Source of the DNA: an uncultured Saprospiraceae bacterium
GTDB taxonomy: Bacteria > Bacteroidota > Bacteroidia > Chitinophagales > Saprospiraceae
NCBI GenBank assembly: GCA_905480605.1
Contig: CAJQRD010000044.1
Span: forward strand, 1-64,000
Direction: 5' to 3'
DNA length: 64,000 nucleotides
Under the pieces are notes generated by a model. The model had not been told where the DNA came from. It did not search any database and was given only the letters and a program-made list of their open reading frames with translations. The position numbers and the translations under genes were made by a program. Positions 53,171 to 63,031 of the stretch are shown in pieces. The first letter of the stretch is position 1. Every line of letters starts with the position of its first letter.

Positions 53171-56100
53171 ATGGCTAAACCGTTGAGTAATTACGATCAC
53201 CTAATTAATAAATTAGATCAATTTATTCGCAAATTTTACCTGAATCAACTGATAAGAGGTGCTTTATATTCTGTAGCTTCCGTTTTAGGTTTGTTTCTTG
53301 TATTTAGCCTTCTCGAAAACCAATTCTACTTTGACTCCTCAATTAGAAAACTCATTTTTTTTGGTTTTATCGGAGTTTCAGGCTTTATTGTTAGTCTATT
53401 TATTATAACCCCACTTCTAAAGTATTTTAAACTAGGAAAGCAAATCAACCATGATAAGGCAGCCAATATAATCGGTGAACACTTTTCTGATGTAAATGAC
53501 AAATTACTCAACGTTCTTCAACTAAAAAGACAAAATAGTGGAAGTACAAGTCAAGATCTTATAAATGCCAGCATCAATCAAAAAACAGAATCTATAAAAT
53601 TAGTACCCTTTAAGTCGGCTATCGATTTAAGTGGTAATAAAAAATATCTTAAATATGCTCTGCCACCAGCGATGATCCTTTTAGGTATAATGCTGGCATC
53701 TCCTACGTTAATTACAAAGTCCACCCATAGACTTATTAACAACGACAAAGAGTTTGAACGTGAGGCTCCTTTTAACTTTAGTTTAAACAACGAAAACCTA
53801 GATGTTGTACAATATGATGACCTAAAAGTTGTAGCTCATGTAAGTGGCTCTGTTTTGCCAAATGAAGTCTTTATCGATGTTGATAACTTTCAATATCGTA
53901 TGAAAAAAGAGGCCAATAACCTTTATTCGTATGTCTTTAAAAACGTTCAGAAAAAACAAAGTTTTGAACTATATTCTGGCAGAGTACGATCCAAAGCTCA
54001 TAATCTAAATGTTTTACTCAAGCCCAATCTAACTGAATTTGATCTATATTTAGACTACCCTTCTTATATTGGAAGAAAAGATGAAACAATTTCTAATATT
54101 GGTGATGTACTTATTCCACAAGGCACAAGAATCAGTTGGAATTTTAACGCTGAAAACACTGATGCAATAGACTTAAAGTTTTCTTCTGACAACAAACTTC
54201 AAAGCAGCGAGCGTAAATCAGATACCCGATATAGATTTACAAAAAAGATGATGAAGGATGATTTATATAAAATCTATTTTTCAAATAAAATGATCCCCCG
54301 CCCTGATTCAGTAACTTATAATATAAACGTTTCTCCTGATGAATATCCAGAGATCCGCGTAGAAACATTTCAAGATAGCCTGGAAGAGTCATTAACATAT
54401 TTTATTGGTAACGCCTCTGATGATTATGGCTTGACAAGTGTACTATTTCACAAGTCGATTACAAGAGAAAATGGTACGGTTTCAAATACAAAAGAAGTAA
54501 TCAGAAACCCTAAATCAAGAGAAAGTCAGTTTGATTTTACTTTCGATTTAAGTGAATTGAATCTCCTACCTGGTGAAAAAGTAAGTTATTACTTTGAAAC
54601 CTTTGACAACGATGCTGTCAATGGAAGTAAGTCTGCAAAAACAAATGTAATGCAGTTTGAAAAACCAACTGCAGAAGAGTTTGAGGAACTAGAAGATTTA
54701 AACGAAGAAGATATAAAGGATAAACTGGAAAAGTCTTTAAAAGAATCTAAGAAAATAAAAGAAGAACTTAAAAAACTCAGGGATAAAATGCTTCAGAAGC
54801 AGAGACCTGATTGGGAAGATAAAAAGGAACTAGAGAAGTTGATGGAGCGCCAAAGGGAGATGCAAGAGGAATTGAAAAAGGCTCAAGAAAAATTTGAAGA
54901 GAATCTTAAAAACCAAGAGGAGTTTACAGAAAGAGAAGAAAAAATAAAAGAAAAGCAAGAGAAATTGCAAGAGATGTTTGAGGAAATGATGGATACAGAA
55001 ACTCAAGAGCTGATGCAGAAGATTGAAGAGTTAATGGCAGAGTTGAACAAGGAAGATATGGTCAAAGAGTTAGAAAACATGGAAATGAGTGAACAAGCCA
55101 TGGAGAAAAACTTGGAAAGGCTGAATGAGCTTTTCAAAAACCTGGAGATGGAGAAGGAGATGAAGGACATGATAGAGAAACTTGAAGAGTTAGCTGTGAA
55201 ACAAGAAGAGCTCGCCGAACAAACTAAAAACGAAGAAAAGTCACAAGATGAGTTAAAAAAAGATCAAGAAAAACTCAATGAAGAGTTTAAAGAGGCTGAA
55301 GAGAAGATGAAAGAGATGGAAGAGAAGAATAAAGATCTTGAGCGGCCAAAAGATCTAGGTGAAGAGAATGAAGAGAAAATGGACGAAATTCAAGAGGAAA
55401 TGGAGGATAGCAAAGAGTCTCTTGAGAAAAAGGAAAACAAATCTGCATCAAAAAAACAAAAGAGTGCTGCGGAGAAAATGAAAAAGATGGCACAAAGTAT
55501 GCAATCCTCTATGGAGTCAGGTGAGATGGAACAAATGGAGGAAGACATCGCTGCGATCCGTCAATTGTTGGAAAACTTAGTTACCCTATCGTTTGATCAA
55601 GAGGATTTAATCAATCAAATTAGGGTTACCGCCATAAATACGCCAAGATATGTGTCTAAAATACAGGAACAATTTAAGTTAAAGGATGACTTCGGTTTGA
55701 TTAGGGATAGTTTATATGCTTTGGCAAAAAGAAACGATAAGATAGAAAGTTACGTTACTGAAAAGGTAGTAGAGGTAGAAGGAGACATTAATATAAGTAT
55801 TGATGAACTAGAAGAAAGAAGGAAGCCTGATGCCGACTTAAATCAAAGGAGGGCAATGAAAAACGTGAATGATTTGGCATTAATGCTTGCCGAATCAATG
55901 GAACAAATGCAGCAGCAAATGTCTGGAATGATGTCTGGTTCACAAATGTGTAACAAACCAGGAGGTTCAGGGGGAAAGCCTGGTGATGTGCCAATGGATA
56001 AGATTACCGAGGGACAGAAGAAGATGAATGAGGGCATGAAGAAAATGATGGAAGAAGGGAAAGAAGGAAAAGAGGGTGGTAATTCTGCTAAAGATTTTGC

Positions 56101-56509
56101 AGAAGCTGCAGCACAACAAGCCGCTTTGAGAAAAGCATTGGAAGCCAAGCAACAGAAAAACATGGAGCAAGGCAAGGGCTCTAAAGGGTTGCAAGAAATT
56201 ATCGACGGTATGGACAAAATTGAATCCGACCTCGTTAACAAACGTTTAGATAATAGTATGTTATTGAGACAGCAAGATATTATGACAAGGCTTTTAGAAG
56301 CAGAAAAAGCAGAAAGACAAAGAGAGTACGATAATCAAAGGAAGGCAGAAATAGGAAAAGATTCACCAAAAGAACTTCCAGCAGCATTAAAGGAGTATTT
56401 GAAAGAACGAGAATCAGAAATAGAGATGTATAAAAAAGTATCTCCGGCCTTGAGGCCGTATTATAAAAAATTAGTGGATGACTATTACAAAGCTTTAAAG
56501 AATTCGTAG
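53171..56509 (+). CDS. DUF4175 family membrane protein with long coiled coil
   Basis: 1112 residues. Three membrane helices lie near the N-terminus (about 24-45, 57-80 and 156-175). A periplasmic beta-rich part (about 190-490) follows, then about 300 residues of Lys/Glu/Met-rich coiled coil (about 500-790) and a helical C-terminal part with a Gly-rich spacer (SGMMSGSQMCNKPGGSGG). This architecture is that of DUF4175, found in Bacteroidota and other phyla. Function unknown. It is 38 bases upstream of an anti-sigma-type kinase gene, with ybeY following. Confidence 0.85.
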   Translation: MAKPLSNYDHLINKLDQFIRKFYLNQLIRGALYSVASVLGLFLVFSLLENQFYFDSSIRKLIFFGFIGVSGFIVSLFIITPLLKYFKLGKQINHDKAANIIGEHFSDVNDKLLNVLQLKRQNSGSTSQDLINASINQKTESIKLVPFKSAIDLSGNKKYLKYALPPAMILLGIMLASPTLITKSTHRLINNDKEFEREAPFNFSLNNENLDVVQYDDLKVVAHVSGSVLPNEVFIDVDNFQYRMKKEANNLYSYVFKNVQKKQSFELYSGRVRSKAHNLNVLLKPNLTEFDLYLDYPSYIGRKDETISNIGDVLIPQGTRISWNFNAENTDAIDLKFSSDNKLQSSERKSDTRYRFTKKMMKDDLYKIYFSNKMIPRPDSVTYNINVSPDEYPEIRVETFQDSLEESLTYFIGNASDDYGLTSVLFHKSITRENGTVSNTKEVIRNPKSRESQFDFTFDLSELNLLPGEKVSYYFETFDNDAVNGSKSAKTNVMQFEKPTAEEFEELEDLNEEDIKDKLEKSLKESKKIKEELKKLRDKMLQKQRPDWEDKKELEKLMERQREMQEELKKAQEKFEENLKNQEEFTEREEKIKEKQEKLQEMFEEMMDTETQELMQKIEELMAELNKEDMVKELENMEMSEQAMEKNLERLNELFKNLEMEKEMKDMIEKLEELAVKQEELAEQTKNEEKSQDELKKDQEKLNEEFKEAEEKMKEMEEKNKDLERPKDLGEENEEKMDEIQEEMEDSKESLEKKENKSASKKQKSAAEKMKKMAQSMQSSMESGEMEQMEEDIAAIRQLLENLVTLSFDQEDLINQIRVTAINTPRYVSKIQEQFKLKDDFGLIRDSLYALAKRNDKIESYVTEKVVEVEGDINISIDELEERRKPDADLNQRRAMKNVNDLALMLAESMEQMQQQMSGMMSGSQMCNKPGGSGGKPGDVPMDKITEGQKKMNEGMKKMMEEGKEGKEGGNSAKDFAEAAAQQAALRKALEAKQQKNMEQGKGSKGLQEIIDGMDKIESDLVNKRLDNSMLLRQQDIMTRLLEAEKAERQREYDNQRKAEIGKDSPKELPAALKEYLKERESEIEMYKKVSPALRPYYKKLVDDYYKALKNS

Positions 56510-56547
56510 AAACCTTTACTTAACACCTAATTTAATAAAGATCTAAT

Positions 56548-56952
56548 ATGAATGAAGACTTGAACTTGACTCTTAAATCTTCGCCTTGTCAAATTATTTT
56601 GATTGAAAAGTTTGTCAAAAACATGATGTGCAAATGCAATTTTGATCAAGATGTTTATGATAATATTCTTATCAGCTTAACAGAAGCCGTTAACAATGCT
56701 ATTATCCATGGCAACAAAACCAATGTTGAAAAAATGGTTCGCGTTGACTGCAGAGAAAAAACACAAAAGGTCGTCATCAGAATTTCTGATGAAGGAGAGG
56801 GTTTTAATCCTCAAGAGGTCAAAGATCCAACTCTCCTTGAAAATATTGAATGCTGTGGTGGTCGTGGTGTTTTTATAATGAAACAATTATCCGACGAAAT
56901 TCTGTTTTTAGACAATGGCCGTACTGTAGAAATGCATTTTAAAACGGCTTAG
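56548..56952 (+). CDS. HATPase domain protein, RsbW/anti-sigma-factor kinase type
   Basis: 134 residues, a stand-alone GHKL ATPase. The N box is LTEAVNNAIIHGN, G1 is ISDEGEGFNP and G2 is GGRGVFIMKQLSDEI, all intact. Such proteins phosphorylate STAS-domain anti-anti-sigma factors and bind sigma factors (SpoIIAB/RsbW). No STAS gene or sigma factor is adjacent. It lies between DUF4175 and ybeY, with one base before ybeY. In this position the protein is conserved in many Bacteroidota as far as I recall; its partner is unknown. Confidence 0.85.
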   Translation: MNEDLNLTLKSSPCQIILIEKFVKNMMCKCNFDQDVYDNILISLTEAVNNAIIHGNKTNVEKMVRVDCREKTQKVVIRISDEGEGFNPQEVKDPTLLENIECCGGRGVFIMKQLSDEILFLDNGRTVEMHFKTA

Positions 56953-56953
56953 T

Positions 56954-57409
56954 TTGTCATCTTCAAAATTTACTTTTTTCATTGAGGACATCAATTACTC
57001 ATTAGAACACGAAATTCACATTTCACAATGGTTGTCTGATATTGCAACTTCTGAAAAGAGAAGTATAGAATCGATTGAATATATATTTTGTTCCGACATT
57101 TACTTACTTGAGATTAATAAGACACATCTTAATCACGATTATTTTACAGATATAATCACTTTCCCTATGAACCTTGACCCAATTGAGGCGACTATTTTTA
57201 TTAGCATAGATCGAATTCGGGAAAATGCCCAACAGTTTAAACAACATTTTATTGATGAATTACATCGCGTAATTGCTCATGGGCTTTTACATCTTGTCGG
57301 TTATAATGATAAAACTGAAAAAGAAAGTAAAATCATGAGGACAATGGAAAATAAGGTATTAAGTATGAGATCATTAGAGCTTCAGAAAAAGGGCTCTAAA
57401 AACCATTAG
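56954..57409 (+). CDS. ybeY: Endoribonuclease YbeY (16S rRNA maturation)
   Basis: 151 residues. The zinc-binding segment HRVIAHGLLHLVGYNDKTEKE (read as HGLLHLVGYND at about 110-120) matches the Bacteroidota form of HGxLHLxGYDH, in which the third His is replaced by Asp. LNHDYFTDIITFPM is the conserved NxxyRxkDypTDVLSF-type region. YbeY processes 16S rRNA and takes part in ribosome quality control. The start is a TTG one base after the HATPase stop, so translation is likely coupled. Confidence 0.9.
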   Translation: MSSSKFTFFIEDINYSLEHEIHISQWLSDIATSEKRSIESIEYIFCSDIYLLEINKTHLNHDYFTDIITFPMNLDPIEATIFISIDRIRENAQQFKQHFIDELHRVIAHGLLHLVGYNDKTEKESKIMRTMENKVLSMRSLELQKKGSKNH

Positions 57410-57535
57410 ATCATCTCATAGGTTTTCTTTTGAAGCAACCCTTAATGTTTCCATTCCATCCAATTGTCATTAATTATCAATTAGCTGCTTTGTAGTTTAG
57501 TAATAATTAGCCAATTTTATAAGAATATATTTTTC

Positions 57536-59221
57536 ATGAGATTAATCGTATCTATATTTTTTCTTTTATTATCTGCCTTTTCGTATTGTCAGTCGTATGA
57601 TCAATTGTTTAATGACAAATATGGTGTCGAGGTTTTGGTAGATGTAAATACCGTTAGTGATCTGTCGATAATTCAGCATGAAGGCATCACAATAGATCAT
57701 GGCACAACAGCAGAGCTTCTTAATTTATATGTTACCAAAGTGGGTTTAGGTCACTTAATTGAAAACGATATTGTGTTTAGAATTAAAGATATTAAACCTG
57801 TCAACATCGCTATGAAAAGCTATTCTGATATTAAAAGAATTAACAAAGGTGGGGCTTGTTTACCTGTTTTTGATTTTTATCCATCATATGAAGCTTACGA
57901 ACAATTGATGTTAGACTTTGAAGCTCAATATCCTGATATCTGTCAGATAATAAATATTAAAACATTAAGCTCAGGACGTAAATTGTTGGTTGCTCACATT
58001 GGAGATAATCTTGGTATACAAGAAAATGAACCTGGGTTTTTATACACCTCTTCAATGCATGGTGATGAATTGGCTGGGTTTCCAACAATGTTAAAGTTCA
58101 TTGACCATCTCCTATGTAATTATGGAACAGATGAACGCTTGACTGAGTTGGTTGATCACGTTAATATTTTTATCAATCCACTAGCAAATCCAAATGGCGC
58201 ATACACGAATGACAATAGTAGTGTTTTTGGTGCCCGACGAGAAAATGGAAGTTTTGTAGATCTTAATCGTAACTACCCAGATCCAAAAAGGGGAGAAAAT
58301 CCAGATGGAAGAAGTTATCAAGAAGAAACATTATCATTTATAAAATTTAGTGAAGATTATAGAATTGATCTCTCTTGTAATATTCATGGAGGAATAGAAC
58401 TTTTAAACTATCCCTGGGATACTTATTCTCAAAGACATGCAGATGATAATTGGTGGATTAAAGTTTGTCGGAACTATGCAGATACAGTGCATTCACATGC
58501 GCCATTAGGTTATCTCGATGATGAGGACAATGGTGTTACAAATGGTTTCGATTGGTTTGAGGCAGCAGGCACAAGACAAGATCATATAACCTACTTTAAA
58601 GGAGGTCGGGAGTTTACTTTAGAGATTTCCTCTGTTAAGCTTATTGATTCTGATATGCTTCCAAATATTTGGGCATACAATAAAGATGCACTTGTTAATT
58701 ACTTAAATGAAAGCTTATTTGGATTAAGAGGAACAGTGACAGACTGTCAAACTGGGTTACCTATAAAAGCTGAGATTTTAATTGAAAACTACGATATAGA
58801 CAATTCAAGTGTATTTTCCGATAGTCTAGATGGAAGGTATTTTCGTTTCTTAGGTGAGGGAGAATACTTAGTGACATATATTGCTGAAGGATACGATACT
58901 ATGGTTCAAGTCTATGACATAGTTGACAAGTCAAGTACGTTTGGGGATGTTGAACTTTGTCCAAGTGATATTTCAATGACAATAGATAATATTGTTTCCA
59001 ACGTTCATTTCACTCAAGAGGGAAATTTAATTCGAATTACTGCAGACAATACAATACAACCTTACTCTATTCAAATATACTCTATGGAAGGTAGATTGAT
59101 ACAAGAAAGCAAGGTTGTTGACATGTCAATTTCATTAAACAATAATATACCTCTTGGTCTATACTATTTAAAGTTGCAATCCAATAACGTTTCAGGAGGT
59201 AAAATGCTGCTTCTCAAATAA
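57536..59221 (+). CDS. Exported M14 carboxypeptidase with T9SS sorting domain
   Basis: 561 residues with a signal peptide (to about residue 18). The M14 site is complete: SSMHGDELAG (His and Glu ligands), DLNRNYPDP (substrate-binding Asn-Arg), the His in SCNIHGGIELLNYPW and the catalytic Glu in FTLEISSVKL. It is followed by a carboxypeptidase regulatory-like domain (about 395-475, from GLRGTVTDCQTGLPI) and a type A T9SS sorting domain (from about 490 to the end, ending GGKMLLLK). It is a surface or secreted carboxypeptidase. 14 bases separate it from the next gene. Confidence 0.9.
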   Translation: MRLIVSIFFLLLSAFSYCQSYDQLFNDKYGVEVLVDVNTVSDLSIIQHEGITIDHGTTAELLNLYVTKVGLGHLIENDIVFRIKDIKPVNIAMKSYSDIKRINKGGACLPVFDFYPSYEAYEQLMLDFEAQYPDICQIINIKTLSSGRKLLVAHIGDNLGIQENEPGFLYTSSMHGDELAGFPTMLKFIDHLLCNYGTDERLTELVDHVNIFINPLANPNGAYTNDNSSVFGARRENGSFVDLNRNYPDPKRGENPDGRSYQEETLSFIKFSEDYRIDLSCNIHGGIELLNYPWDTYSQRHADDNWWIKVCRNYADTVHSHAPLGYLDDEDNGVTNGFDWFEAAGTRQDHITYFKGGREFTLEISSVKLIDSDMLPNIWAYNKDALVNYLNESLFGLRGTVTDCQTGLPIKAEILIENYDIDNSSVFSDSLDGRYFRFLGEGEYLVTYIAEGYDTMVQVYDIVDKSSTFGDVELCPSDISMTIDNIVSNVHFTQEGNLIRITADNTIQPYSIQIYSMEGRLIQESKVVDMSISLNNNIPLGLYYLKLQSNNVSGGKMLLLK

Positions 59222-59235
59222 CTTAACCAAAGACT

Positions 59236-60114
59236 ATGAAAGTATTTTTAACAACAATCTTATTTGTATTATTCCTTTCATTAAATGGTCAAGATTGGGA
59301 CGAAATCGAGATTATACCAGAAGAGGTTGCTGTTGGCATTTATATGTTAACTGGTGGCGGTGGAAATATAGGGTTATGTGTTGGAAATGATGGTGTACTT
59401 ATGATTGATGACCAATTTGCACCTTTAAGTGAAAAAATAAACAACGCTATTAAAGACATTACAAACCAGGATATCAAATACCTTATTAACACACATTGGC
59501 ATGGGGACCATACTGGTGGCAATGAAAACTTCGCAAACAAGGGAGCTACAATTATCGCTCATGACAATGTTAGAAAAAGATTAAGAACTGAACAAGTCCG
59601 CCCATTTGGAGGAGCGACTCCTGCCTCACCAAAGGTCGCATGGCCTAAGTTAACTTTCAACGACAATATGAGTGTTCACTTCAATAACCAATCAATACAA
59701 TTAATTCACATACACAACGCTCATACTGATGGCGATGCATTTGTGTACTTTCCAGAATCTAACGTTTTGCACATGGGTGACTGTTTTTTTAAAGATCGGT
59801 TTCCTTATATAGACAGAGATATGGGAGGTAGTCCCGATGGAGCGATCAAAGCCGTTCAAATAGCATTGATGATTGCAGACAATGAAACTAAAATAATACC
59901 CGGCCATGGTAGCTTGGCCACAAAAGATGATTTATTAAGATACCATACCATGTTGATTACTATGAGAGATCGGGTATTAAAAGCGGTAAAGGATAATGTC
60001 GAATTAGATCGTTTGAACTTCGCCAAACTGACAAAAGATTATGAATCATGGGGTGGTGGTTTTATCAACCCTGAAAAAATGGTTAAAGCTTTATATAATG
60101 CGTATAAAGAATAA
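59236..60114 (+). CDS. Exported metallo-beta-lactamase-fold hydrolase
   Basis: 292 residues with a short signal peptide (to about residue 19, SLNGQ). All zinc ligands are present: NTHWHGDHTGG, HNAHTDGD, HMGDCFF and PGHGSLA. The family hydrolyses thioesters, lactones, beta-lactams or similar substrates; this subgroup of secreted Bacteroidota enzymes is not resolved further from sequence. It starts 14 bases after the carboxypeptidase gene and is followed at once by a decayed T9SS cargo gene. Confidence 0.87.
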   Translation: MKVFLTTILFVLFLSLNGQDWDEIEIIPEEVAVGIYMLTGGGGNIGLCVGNDGVLMIDDQFAPLSEKINNAIKDITNQDIKYLINTHWHGDHTGGNENFANKGATIIAHDNVRKRLRTEQVRPFGGATPASPKVAWPKLTFNDNMSVHFNNQSIQLIHIHNAHTDGDAFVYFPESNVLHMGDCFFKDRFPYIDRDMGGSPDGAIKAVQIALMIADNETKIIPGHGSLATKDDLLRYHTMLITMRDRVLKAVKDNVELDRLNFAKLTKDYESWGGGFINPEKMVKALYNAYKE

Positions 60115-60117
60115 CTC

Positions 60118-60982
60118 ATAAAGCCTCTCCTCTTTCCTTTCGTCTTACTATCCGCAAGTTTAAGTACACAAAACTTATTTGAAATTAGCAAAAAATGGGT
60201 TTCTGATAAATATAAATTTCGAGAACATCAACCCCTGCCTTACTGTTGCCAAGACTGTAACGTTAGAAAATAGTAGAGATCCTGTTATAAATAACATTAC
60301 TTATATAATACTAAAGTCATAATCTGATCAGCCTTGTTATGTCTTTAGTGACTGTAACATTGTAAGGGATTATGTTGGCCAATTATTTAAGTATCTACCT
60401 AATCTAGGAAGAGAGATCTTAATATATGATTATAATAATTTAGGTCAATACACAATAGAGTATGGTTTTCCATTTACTCAAATAATTTACAATGCTGAAA
60501 CTGTTTTTGACTCAATAGGGTAGGGTTTGGAAAACCCTATGATGGTAAAAATTTAGAATTTAAATATATAAAATAACGGATATTGGGTTTAGCATGTTCT
60601 TCCTGATTTGGGTAATGGTCTATGTGGTCCATCTCATGCTGATACTATTGGTGGTCTAAGGTGTTTTGTCCCTGCAGAGTCAGATACGATATATTTTAGT
60701 GAGTACAATTGCGGTGAAAAAACAACAGAGACAAGAAACGCAACAAAGTACTTGGACCTTGTCAGCCATATCAAAATATACGCGAAACCGAGTAGTAGAA
60801 CATTTAATGTAAATGCCAACTTTGACGATGCCTCTATCTATAATTTAATAGGGCAACAACTAAGATTAGATCAAAACAACACCAATTTCAAAGTTTTGAA
60901 TTACACTACTGGTACTTGTTTTCTACGTTTTAGAATTGATAATAAATTCTTTTACCGTAAAATATTGTTTAATAAAAATTAA
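60118..60982 (+). pseudogene. Decayed T9SS cargo gene
   Basis: A remnant is readable over 860 bases. It opens with a signal-peptide-like stretch (KPLLFPFVLLSASLSTQ, then NLFEISKKWVSDKY) in one frame, without an ATG start. From about 60242 a second frame runs to the end with at least five in-frame stops (60320, 60521, 60554, 60569, 60590). The last 124 codons are open and end in a T9SS-like sorting domain (IYNLIGQQLRLDQ, then RFRIDNKFFYRKILFNKN). Frameshift plus stops show it is broken; the frame-1 start and T9SS end suggest an exported protein. The last open part alone is unlikely to be a gene. Confidence 0.72.
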
Positions 60983-61004
60983 TGCATCATTTAATTACAA
61001 CATT

Positions 61005-61045
61005 AAAAAAGGCAGTCACAAACGCAACTGCCTTAATATTTTTTT
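61005..61045. terminator. Bidirectional terminator
   Basis: AAGGCAGT (61009-61016), 10-base loop, ACTGCCTT (61027-61034), preceded by A and followed by a T run. It separates the pseudogene from the leftward membrane protein gene. Confidence 0.75.
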
Positions 61046-61058
61046 CAAAAGTTAATTA

Positions 61059-61562
61059 CTATTTGAAAATTGCTTTTGTACCATAACGGAGAATCAAAAA
61101 GATTAAAATCAATAAAAGTATTATCCAAATAAATGGCACGTAAGAAAATACAATCAACCTAGTCTTGTTAATGAAGAAAAGGATCACCATAATACCAGCC
61201 ATCATAGAAACAAAACCTGTTATTTTACCAAAGCCTGGTACTTGTTCAAATTCTACATTTTTCTTAATTAAAAACAACGTTAAGACCATACTCATTAACG
61301 GTAAAACCTGTGTCAGTATATTGACATTATAAACACTCGTTGTCTCAAATAGAATATGGTAAAAGTTAAGTAACAGCGAAAACATTCCTGGTATCACTGA
61401 TAAGTAAATTACTACAGTATAAAAGTTACACCATGGACTTAAGTGGCCCTCGCCCTTACCTAGTTTTAATGCCAAAAATGCAGCAATGGGTAAGGCAAAG
61501 AAATAGAATGTAGGATAATAAGGGTTTTGTCCCCAATACTCAATTAAATCTCCTAATGTCAT
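61059..61562 (-). CDS. Conserved multi-spanning membrane protein of unknown function
   Basis: 167 residues, five predicted helices. The pattern GEGHLSPWCNFYTVVIYLSVIPGMFSLLL and the late KTRLIVFSYVPF are conserved in a Bacteroidota-specific family I remember but cannot name with certainty. No catalytic residues are apparent. It lies 30 bases after odhB on the same strand and may be co-transcribed with it, which could hint at a role near central metabolism or just chance adjacency. Confidence 0.6.
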   Translation of the reverse strand: MTLGDLIEYWGQNPYYPTFYFFALPIAAFLALKLGKGEGHLSPWCNFYTVVIYLSVIPGMFSLLLNFYHILFETTSVYNVNILTQVLPLMSMVLTLFLIKKNVEFEQVPGFGKITGFVSMMAGIMVILFFINKTRLIVFSYVPFIWIILLLILIFLILRYGTKAIFK

Positions 61563-61592
61563 TTTTAAATTTTAACTCTTTCTTCTAAAGTA

Positions 61593-62825
61593 TTAAAGGT
61601 TCATCAAAAGCTTAACTGGGTCTTCCAACAACTCTTTAACTTTCACTAAAAATGTTACTGACGTACTTCCGTCAATAATTCTATGGTCATATGACATCGC
61701 CAAGTACATCATAGGTCTAATAACAATCTCTCCATTTACAACTACCGCTCTTTCAATTATGTTATGCATTCCTAAAATTGCAGATTGCGGTTTGTTTAGA
61801 ATTGGTGTACTCATCATTGATCCAAATACACCCCCGTTTGTTATCGTAAAAGTTCCACCCTTCATTTCATCCAATGTCAAAGAATTGTTTCTAGCTTTTA
61901 CCGCAAGTTCTTTGATCTTCAACTCTATCTCAGCAAAACCCAGAGACTCGACGTTCTTCAAAGGAGGTACAACCAAGCCAGTTGGTGTAGAAATCGCAAT
62001 AGAAATATCTACATAATCATGAAAGACAACATGTGAATCACCTTCTAGTGTAGCGTTCACCATTGGCATTTCCATCAAGACTTGTGCACATGCTTTTGCA
62101 AACAATGACATGAAGCCTAATTTAACACCGTACTTTTCAACAAACTTCTCTTGATATGTTTTTCTCAACTTAAAAATCGCTGACATATCTGCTTCGTTAA
62201 AGGTCGTCAACATCGCAGAGTTGTTTTTAGCATCTACCAACCTTGATGCAATCGTTCTGCGCATTCTGCTCATCTTCTCTGTCCTGTCTTGTCTACTAAA
62301 CGCTGCTATTGGAATAGCTGGTGTCGCCAAAGATGGTTCTGATTTAGCCGCTGAAGGTGCAGCAGCCTTTTGAGCCTTATCCGCATCTTCTTTTGTAATG
62401 CGTCCGTCTTTTCCAGACCCTTTTACTGATGAAGGATCAATTCCTTTTTCTCTTAATATTTTTGCAGCTGCTGGGGAAGGATGTCCTGCTGCATAATTAT
62501 CTGTCTCTTCTACTTTTGGAGATTCAGTTACAGCTTCAACTTCTTCTTCTGCTTTTTCAGTAGCTGTCGTTGATTCACCACCCTGAACACTGGTGTCTAT
62601 TTTCGCAACCAAGGCTCCAATTTCTAGATCATCACCTTCTGTTGCCACAAAGATCAACTTACCAGATGCTTCAGCAGGAAATTCCAAAGTGGCTTTGTCT
62701 GATTCAAATTCACAAATCGGCTCATCCAGGTTCACGTACTCACCATCAGACTTTAACCATGCTGATAATGTCACTTCTGTAATAGATTCTCCAATTGTTG
62801 GCACACGCATTTCAACGATACTCAT
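61593..62825 (-). CDS. odhB: 2-oxoglutarate dehydrogenase E2 (dihydrolipoyl succinyltransferase)
   Basis: 410 residues from the ATG at 62825; an upstream in-frame extension is rejected. The lipoyl domain (about 1-80, lipoyl Lys in [10 protein letters not shown]) is followed by an Ala/Pro/Glu linker, a peripheral-subunit-binding domain (about 115-150, [15 protein letters not shown]) and the catalytic domain with the [10 protein letters not shown] motif (His, Asp) near the end. [17 protein letters not shown] is typical of the 2-oxoglutarate, not pyruvate, complex. Its E1 partner is not in the window. A good promoter is upstream. Confidence 0.92.
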   Translation of the reverse strand: MSIVEMRVPTIGESITEVTLSAWLKSDGEYVNLDEPICEFESDKATLEFPAEASGKLIFVATEGDDLEIGALVAKIDTSVQGGESTTATEKAEEEVEAVTESPKVEETDNYAAGHPSPAAAKILREKGIDPSSVKGSGKDGRITKEDADKAQKAAAPSAAKSEPSLATPAIPIAAFSRQDRTEKMSRMRRTIASRLVDAKNNSAMLTTFNEADMSAIFKLRKTYQEKFVEKYGVKLGFMSLFAKACAQVLMEMPMVNATLEGDSHVVFHDYVDISIAISTPTGLVVPPLKNVESLGFAEIELKIKELAVKARNNSLTLDEMKGGTFTITNGGVFGSMMSTPILNKPQSAILGMHNIIERAVVVNGEIVIRPMMYLAMSYDHRIIDGSTSVTFLVKVKELLEDPVKLLMNL

Positions 62826-62845
62826 AGTTTTATAGTTATTTACAC

Positions 62846-62874
62846 CAAAAATATAGAAACTAAAGCAAACACAA
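62846..62874 (-). promoter_or_regulatory. Bacteroidota-type promoter of odhB
   Basis: TTG (62872-62874), an 18-base spacer and TATTTTTG (62846-62853) on the minus strand match the -33/-7 consensus exactly, 20 bases before the ATG at 62825. Confidence 0.6.
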
Positions 62875-63031
62875 GTTAAATATTTAGATAGTACTAAAAA
62901 ATTATTTAAGCTATGCGAAAACACAGGCGGTGTGCTTTTATCATTAAAGCAAAGGAATTTCCATAGGAAGAGGTCAAAATTAAACCGGATGTCTGTTTTT
63001 TTATTACATCACAATATCTTATATAAAAACT

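Noticed and set aside
60320-60592. Stop-codon reassignment as an explanation of the in-frame TAA/TAG codons
   Set aside because: All other genes in the window end normally at TAA/TAG, and a frameshift is also present.
60608-60982. Calling the 124-codon end of the decayed gene a real small protein
   Set aside because: The same frame extends upstream through five stops with cargo-like sequence, so this is a pseudogene remnant.
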